Positions 5,866 through 8,875 of a stretch of DNA of 8,875 nucleotides are shown here, piece after piece. Made by a program: the position numbers and the translations under genes. Within the stretch, counting starts at the first letter, position 1; each line of letters starts with the position of its first letter. The DNA is from Timburyella sp030842085 (GTDB lineage: Bacteria > Bacillota > Clostridia > Oscillospirales > Acutalibacteraceae): contig JAUUSE010000067.1 in NCBI GenBank assembly GCA_030842085.1, forward strand, positions 1 through 8,875. Reading direction: 5' to 3'. The notes under the pieces were generated by a model. That model had not been told where the DNA came from. It saw only the letters and a program-made list of their open reading frames with translations, and did not search any database.

Positions 5866-5894
5866 TTGACAGACTTAATTATACGGGATAAAAT
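5866..5894 (+). promoter_or_regulatory. Near-consensus sigma-A promoter upstream of the collagen-like gene
   Basis: TTGACA (5866-5871), exactly 17 bases, TAAAAT (5889-5894). The start would be near 5901, giving a leader of about 180 bases before the collagen-like gene. GATAAA/TTTATC inverted repeats lie just upstream of the -35. No other gene for this promoter is visible. Confidence 0.6.
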
Positions 5895-5920
5895 CATATA
5901 TTTGTTTGTAGCATTTAATG

Positions 5921-5946
5921 CTGACATAACATTTGCCGTATGTCAG
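5921..5946 (+). promoter_or_regulatory. Leader hairpin
   Basis: CTGACATA (5921-5928) and TATGTCAG (5939-5946) are perfectly complementary around a 10-base loop. A competing palindrome AGCATT/AATGCT (5910-5922) overlaps its left arm, so two exclusive folds are possible. No known riboswitch class is recognisable. Confidence 0.35.
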
Positions 5947-6025
5947 TACTGGAATATACTTTTTGAATATAGGATATTTTTTCATTTATGCAGCTTATAA
6001 ATCAATTTATGATTTAAGTCGGTGC

Positions 6026-6053
6026 ACCACTGCGGAGCAAGATACATATACTG
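6026..6053 (+). promoter_or_regulatory. Possible mother-cell sigma (sigma-K/E-like) promoter
   Basis: AC (6026-6027), 17 bases, CATATACTG (6045-6053) matches the sigma-K pattern AC-N16/17-CATAnnnTA except for the last base. The -10 is also one base off the sigma-E form CATACAnT. It lies 30 bases before the start codon, and the octamer CATATACT recurs before the following glycosyltransferase gene. Confidence 0.4.
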
Positions 6054-6083
6054 AGTATGAAATCTTAAGATAGGAGGAATTTC

Positions 6084-7244
6084 ATGCCAGGCTTTGACAT
6101 GAACTATAATTGCAATAATCCGCGTTGTCCCGTATGCAATAATGGGCCGACGACTGGTGATGTTAATATTGTAAGAAGTTGCTGTTGCAGAACATGTTGT
6201 AACTGCTGCACAGGCCCGACAGGCCCTACTGGCCCGCAAGGAGCCATAGGCCCGCGCGGCCCGCAGGGATTGCCTGGGCAGGTAGGTCCGCAGGGCCCGC
6301 AGGGTATTGCTGGCGTTACTGGAGCCACAGGTCCCATAGGTGCAACTGGCGCGACCGGTCCGATAGGTCCGACTGGACCCACCGGCCCCCAGGGTATTGC
6401 CGGCGCAGCTGGAGCAACCGGCCCGACCGGAGCAACCGGCCCAACGGGCGCAACTGGTCCCGCCGGCGCTACAGGTGCTACTGGACCAAGCGGCATAGCT
6501 GGTACCGCCGCGACTGTTACGGTAGGAACGACTACTACAGGAGCACCCGGTACAAGCGCTCAAGTATTAAATACAGGTAGTACATCCGCTGCCATATTTG
6601 ACTTTACCATTCCTGCAGGCGCGACTGGCCCAACAGGTCCAACAGGCCCGACAGGCACTGGAGCAACCGGCCCAACAGGCGCAACAGGTGCAACTGGTAT
6701 TGCCGGCGTGGCAGGCGCAACAGGTCCGACGGGTCCAACTGGTGCAACAGGCACTGCTGGTGCTACTGGAGCCACGGGCCCAACTGGCCCGACAGGCCCT
6801 GCAGGCACTGGAGCAACCGGCCCAACAGGCGCAACAGGTGCAACTGGTATTGCTGGCGCTGTAGGTGCAACCGGCCCGACAGGTCCAACCGGCCCTGCAG
6901 GTGACACAGGTACTGAAGGCGCGACTGGCCCGACAGGCCCGACAGGCCCTGCAGGTACTGGAGCAACCGGCCCGACAGGCCCAACAGGCGCTGCTGGTAC
7001 TGCCGGTGCAACAGGTCCAACAGGCCCAACAGGCGCTGCTGGTACTGCAGGCGCAACCGGCCCGACAGGTCCGACTGGTGTTGCCGGTACTGCCGGTGCA
7101 ACAGGTCCAACAGGTCCGACTGGCCCTTCAGGCGTAGTTACACCCGCCGCAGCCGTTACAGATGCAACCGGCACCGGCGATATTACTACACAGTTTAACA
7201 CGCTGCTTGCCAACCTTCGCGCTGCTGGCCTGCTGAGCACCTAA
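6084..7244 (+). CDS. Collagen-like Gly-X-Thr repeat protein, probable spore-surface (BclA-type) protein
   Basis: This 386-residue protein has a BclA-like layout. Residues 1-43 form a head with ten Cys (10, 15, 18, 33-35, 38, 39, 41, 42) and no signal peptide. Residues 44-139 are 32 uninterrupted Gly-X-Y triplets. A noncollagenous, Thr/Val-rich insert follows at 141-178 (AATVTVGTTTTGAPGTS... ending FDFTIPA), then a second collagen region at 179-350 dominated by GPT and GAT. A short C-terminal domain (351-386) ends in TTQFNTLLANLRAAGLLST. Such proteins form triple helices on exosporium or coat surfaces, with Thr in the Y position O-glycosylated. The Cys-rich head could cross-link it to the coat. 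AGGAGG (6072-6077) lies six bases before the ATG. The absence of a signal peptide fits synthesis in the mother cell. Surface or phage-tail collagen-like proteins are alternatives. The gene carries internal DNA repeats described separately. Confidence 0.85.
   Translation: MPGFDMNYNCNNPRCPVCNNGPTTGDVNIVRSCCCRTCCNCCTGPTGPTGPQGAIGPRGPQGLPGQVGPQGPQGIAGVTGATGPIGATGATGPIGPTGPTGPQGIAGAAGATGPTGATGPTGATGPAGATGATGPSGIAGTAATVTVGTTTTGAPGTSAQVLNTGSTSAAIFDFTIPAGATGPTGPTGPTGTGATGPTGATGATGIAGVAGATGPTGPTGATGTAGATGATGPTGPTGPAGTGATGPTGATGATGIAGAVGATGPTGPTGPAGDTGTEGATGPTGPTGPAGTGATGPTGPTGAAGTAGATGPTGPTGAAGTAGATGPTGPTGVAGTAGATGPTGPTGPSGVVTPAAAVTDATGTGDITTQFNTLLANLRAAGLLST
6654..7121 (+). repeat. Nested repeats inside the collagen-like gene (150-bp and 45-bp periods)
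   Basis: A 52-base stretch starting at 6652 recurs identically at 6802, and a related copy starts at 6952, giving a period of exactly 150 bp (50 codons). The last part, 6987-7121, is three tandem 45-bp units encoding G(A/V)AGTAGATGPTGPT. These repeats should be prone to length variation between strains. Confidence 0.85.
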
Positions 7245-7275
7245 TTTGCTTCGGCTAATATCGGAATTGTCAAGA

Positions 7276-7306
7276 AAAAGGACGATGCTTTTTGCATCGT
7301 CCTTTT
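7276..7306 (+). terminator. Strong terminator after the collagen-like gene
   Basis: AAAAGGACGATGC (7276-7288), loop TTTTT, GCATCGTCCTTTT (7294-7306) form a perfect 13-bp stem with A and T tracts on either side, usable in both directions. It separates the collagen-like gene from the glycosyltransferase. Confidence 0.93.
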
Positions 7307-7331
7307 ATCTGCAATTTTGTCATATAATACG

Positions 7332-7340
7332 CATATACTT
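7332..7340 (+). promoter_or_regulatory. Possible -10 element of a mother-cell sigma promoter for the glycosyltransferase
   Basis: CATATACTT shares the octamer CATATACT with the element before the collagen-like gene (6045-6052). It lies 35 bases before the start codon. The -35 region is not a good match, so the call rests on the shared -10 and the gene context. Confidence 0.3.
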
Positions 7341-7374
7341 ACATAGCTATTAAAATTAAATATGGAGGTCTTTT

Positions 7375-8478
7375 ATGAATATTGTTGTATATGCAATTTG
7401 CAAAAATGAATCGCAATTTGTAGACCGCTGGATGGATTCAATGTCTGAGGCAGATATGGTGGTTGTGCTGGACACTGGTTCTACTGACGATACCGCCGAG
7501 CACCTTGAGGCGCGCGGAGCAAAGGTTAGCAGAGACGTAATTGAACCGTGGCGGTTTGACACTGCCAGAAACCGTGCTCTTGACCTTGTGCCGGAAGATG
7601 CAGACATATGCGTAAGTACAGATTTGGATGAGGTATTTCATGAGGGGTGGAGAGAACTTTTAGAAAAAGCATGGCTGCCGGGTACTGGTCAAGCAAGCTA
7701 TAGATATACATGGAGCTTTAATCCTGACGGCTCTGAAGGCGTGGTATTTTGGTATAATAAAATACACGCTCGCCATGGCTATAAGTGGTTTCATCCTGTA
7801 CATGAGGTAATACAATGGGTGGGAGAGGGTAGCCCTGGCCCTACCGTTTCAGTAGAGGGAATGCAGCTCGACCATCATCCCGATCCAACAAAGTCAAGAG
7901 GACAGTATCTGCCGCTTCTTGAAATGTCTGTTTTAGAGGATCCAAATGACGATAGGAATATGCATTATCTTGGCCGAGAGTATATGTTCAAAGGCCGTTG
8001 GGACGACTGCATTACTACGCTTAAAATGCATTTGTCAATGCCGTCTGCCGTTTGGGCAGATGAGCGCGCTGCATCCATGAGGTATATAGCAAAATCTTAT
8101 GCTGAGAAAGGCGAAATACAGACGGCCAGAAATTGGTATCTTAAGGCTGTTGCCGAAGCCCCGCATCTCAGAGAACCGTATATAGACCTTGCAATGCTAC
8201 TTTATAATAATCAGAAGTGGGAAGGCGTGCTTTATTTTACTGAATGCGCTCTTGAGATTGAGGTGCGGCCGCGCACATATATATGTGAGGCAGCTGCATG
8301 GGGAAGCCTTCCGTATGATTTACGCTCAATAGCGTTTTATAATACGGGGCGCTACAGGGAAGCGCTTATGGAAGTACAAAAGGCCATTGCTATTGAGCCC
8401 AGCAATGAGCGTCTGCAGGGCAACTTGAAATTTATAGAAAAGGCCGCAAACAGTACCGGCTCAAAATATTCTTTTTAA
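7375..8478 (+). CDS. Family 2 glycosyltransferase with C-terminal TPR region
   Basis: This 367-residue cytosolic enzyme is predicted to move a sugar from a nucleotide donor to an acceptor, probably a protein. The N-terminal GT-A domain (about 1-200) starts with VVYAICKNE (4-12), followed by the nucleotide-binding VVVLDTGSTDDT (29-40), WRFDTARNRAL (59-69), and the metal-binding DLDE (83-86) in place of DxD. KWFHPVHE (136-143) is the conserved His/Glu region before the acceptor site. Residues about 205-355 form helical hairpins with TPR character (YLGREYMFKGRWDDCITTLK, YAEKGEIQTARNWYLKAVAE, FYNTGRYREALMEVQKAI). GT2-TPR proteins of this layout include SunS-type and spore glycoprotein transferases. 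GGAGG at 7364-7368 serves the ATG. The gene follows the collagen-like gene, whose Thr-rich repeats are the obvious candidate substrate. That pairing is inference, and the sugar cannot be told. Confidence 0.9.
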   Translation: MNIVVYAICKNESQFVDRWMDSMSEADMVVVLDTGSTDDTAEHLEARGAKVSRDVIEPWRFDTARNRALDLVPEDADICVSTDLDEVFHEGWRELLEKAWLPGTGQASYRYTWSFNPDGSEGVVFWYNKIHARHGYKWFHPVHEVIQWVGEGSPGPTVSVEGMQLDHHPDPTKSRGQYLPLLEMSVLEDPNDDRNMHYLGREYMFKGRWDDCITTLKMHLSMPSAVWADERAASMRYIAKSYAEKGEIQTARNWYLKAVAEAPHLREPYIDLAMLLYNNQKWEGVLYFTECALEIEVRPRTYICEAAAWGSLPYDLRSIAFYNTGRYREALMEVQKAIAIEPSNERLQGNLKFIEKAANSTGSKYSF

Positions 8479-8579
8479 CTGATTTATAAAATTAAGATAA
8501 GTCTGCCTAATGTTTACGAGAAAAATAAAGGTACAAATTCTAGATTTGAGACTTGAACCGTCATATTGGGCAGCATACC

Positions 8580-8608
8580 TTGAAAAAAATGAGAAGATAT
8601 GTTATAGT
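8580..8608 (+). promoter_or_regulatory. Sigma-A promoter of the DtxR-like regulator gene
   Basis: TTGAAA (8580-8585), exactly 17 bases, TATAGT (8603-8608), each hexamer one base from consensus. The start near 8615 leaves a leader of about 60 bases before the coding region. Confidence 0.7.
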
Positions 8609-8622
8609 TAACTCAGAATAAC
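8607..8622. promoter_or_regulatory. Operator-like GTTA / TAAC inverted repeat
   Basis: GTTA (8607-8610), eight bases, TAAC (8619-8622) overlaps the -10 element. The spacing is identical to GTTA-N8-TAAC at the feoA1 promoter and GTTA-N8-TAAT before feoB. The arms do not extend further here, so it may be chance. Confidence 0.35.
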
Positions 8623-8638
8623 CGAGTAATATCGATAG

Positions 8639-8657
8639 TTAAAATTGGCAATTTTAA
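8639..8657. promoter_or_regulatory. 19-bp perfect palindrome in the leader of the DtxR-like gene
   Basis: TTAAAATTGGCAATTTTAA is a 9-1-9 palindrome with no mismatches, ending 19 bases before the ATG. The 19-bp length equals that of a DtxR box, though the base sequence differs. It could be an autoregulatory operator or an RNA hairpin near the ribosome binding site. Confidence 0.55.
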
Positions 8658-8676
8658 TACAGAAAGCTGGGAAGAC

Positions 8677-8875
8677 ATGAAAATACAGGAATCTGCCGAG
8701 AATTATTTAGAAGCTATATTAATGATAAGCTTAAGAAAAGGCGCTGTGCGCTCTATTGATATAGTAAATGAGCTGGGCTATTCCAAGCCCAGCATAAGTG
8801 TTGCAATGAAAAATCTTAGAGAAAACGGTTATATAGAAGTGGATGCTGATGGATACATAAGCCTGCTTGACAAGG
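8677..8875 (+). CDS. DtxR/MntR/IdeR-family metal-dependent regulator (partial, C-terminus beyond the window)
   Basis: The first 66 codons of a metalloregulator are present. MKIQESAENYLEAILMIS is the canonical family N-terminus (ESxExYLExI), followed by a winged helix: VRSIDIVNELGYSKPSISVA is the helix-turn-helix, and MKNLRENGYIEVDADGYISL the wing. The dimerisation and metal-binding domain lies past the edge, and the metal ligands there (His and Glu residues) cannot be inspected, so iron and manganese sensing cannot be told apart. GGGAAG at 8669-8674 is close to the ATG at 8677, a poor ribosome binding site, and the palindrome just upstream may influence initiation. The proximity to feo, with related inverted repeats at both places, suggests it is the feo repressor. 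This is inferred. Confidence 0.93.
   Translation, partial: MKIQESAENYLEAILMISLRKGAVRSIDIVNELGYSKPSISVAMKNLRENGYIEVDADGYISLLDK

Larger units (their letters stand above)
5498..6083. other. Intergenic region of about 590 bp rich in hairpins
   Basis: No gene is supported. From left to right it holds the feo terminator, two long inverted repeats (5544-5583 and 5615-5644), an AT-rich stretch, GATAA-type inverted repeats near 5821-5850 (GATAAA, five bases, TTTATC), and two candidate promoters with a hairpin leader for the collagen-like gene. Confidence 0.6.

Noticed and set aside
6104..7240. Long minus-strand frames rich in Pro-Val-Gly-Pro
   Set aside because: They are the antisense reading of the Gly-X-Y repeats, which lack stop codons on both strands because of their GC-rich periodic codons.
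8540..8575. GACTTGAACC, which resembles the complement of a tRNA T-loop
   Set aside because: The flanking bases do not form a T-stem and no acceptor or anticodon arm can be drawn, so there is no tRNA and at most a chance match.

Overview
The window looks like chromosomal DNA of a spore-forming, low-to-mid GC Clostridia-type Firmicute, probably a gut or other anaerobic lineage. The evidence is strong AGGAGG-type ribosome binding sites, an anaerobe-style ferrous iron operon (feoA-feoA-feoB plus the small Cys-rich FeoB-associated protein), a DtxR-family metalloregulator, and a collagen-like (Gly-X-Thr) protein of the kind found on clostridial and Bacillus spore surfaces. The exact genus cannot be read from this sequence.

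Layout. Positions 1-870: two small leftward XRE-type helix-turn-helix regulators, each closed by its own hairpin terminator. Positions 978-1427: a rightward, poorly recognisable protein of about 149 aa with one N-terminal membrane segment. Positions 1428-2230: about 800 bases without a convincing gene. The first part is a degenerate GC-rich repeat (1438-1675). The second is an AT-rich stretch with about six diverged copies of a short palindromic element that resembles the feo promoter/operator itself. Positions 2232-5540: the feo operon, with a near-consensus promoter, an operator-like inverted repeat, feoA1, feoA2, an attenuator-like hairpin and second operator-like repeat, feoB, the FeoB-associated Cys-rich protein, and a terminator. 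Positions 5541-6083: non-coding DNA with several hairpins and two candidate promoters. Positions 6084-7306: the collagen-like protein and a very strong terminator. Positions 7332-8478: a family 2 glycosyltransferase with a C-terminal TPR region. Positions 8580-8875: promoter, operator-like palindromes and the first 66 codons of a DtxR/MntR/IdeR-type regulator that runs off the window.

How the genes may work together. FeoB is the Fe(II) permease, the two FeoA proteins are its small cytosolic SH3-like partners, and the Cys-rich membrane peptide is the usual clostridial companion. The feoA1 promoter, the feoA2-feoB gap and the promoter of the DtxR-like gene all carry a GTTA, eight bases, TAAY inverted repeat. 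This suggests, but does not prove, that the downstream regulator controls feo and itself. The collagen-like protein has no signal peptide, a Cys-rich head and a Thr-rich triple-helix region. It is followed by a cytosolic glycosyltransferase, and both genes have the octamer CATATACT at a plausible -10 position. This fits a mother-cell sporulation pair in which the enzyme glycosylates the collagen-like spore-surface protein.

Nothing here is an obviously new biochemical system. The least ordinary features are the decayed array of feo-control-like elements upstream of feo, the 150-bp higher-order periodicity of the collagen gene, and the 19-bp perfect palindrome in the leader of the DtxR-like gene.
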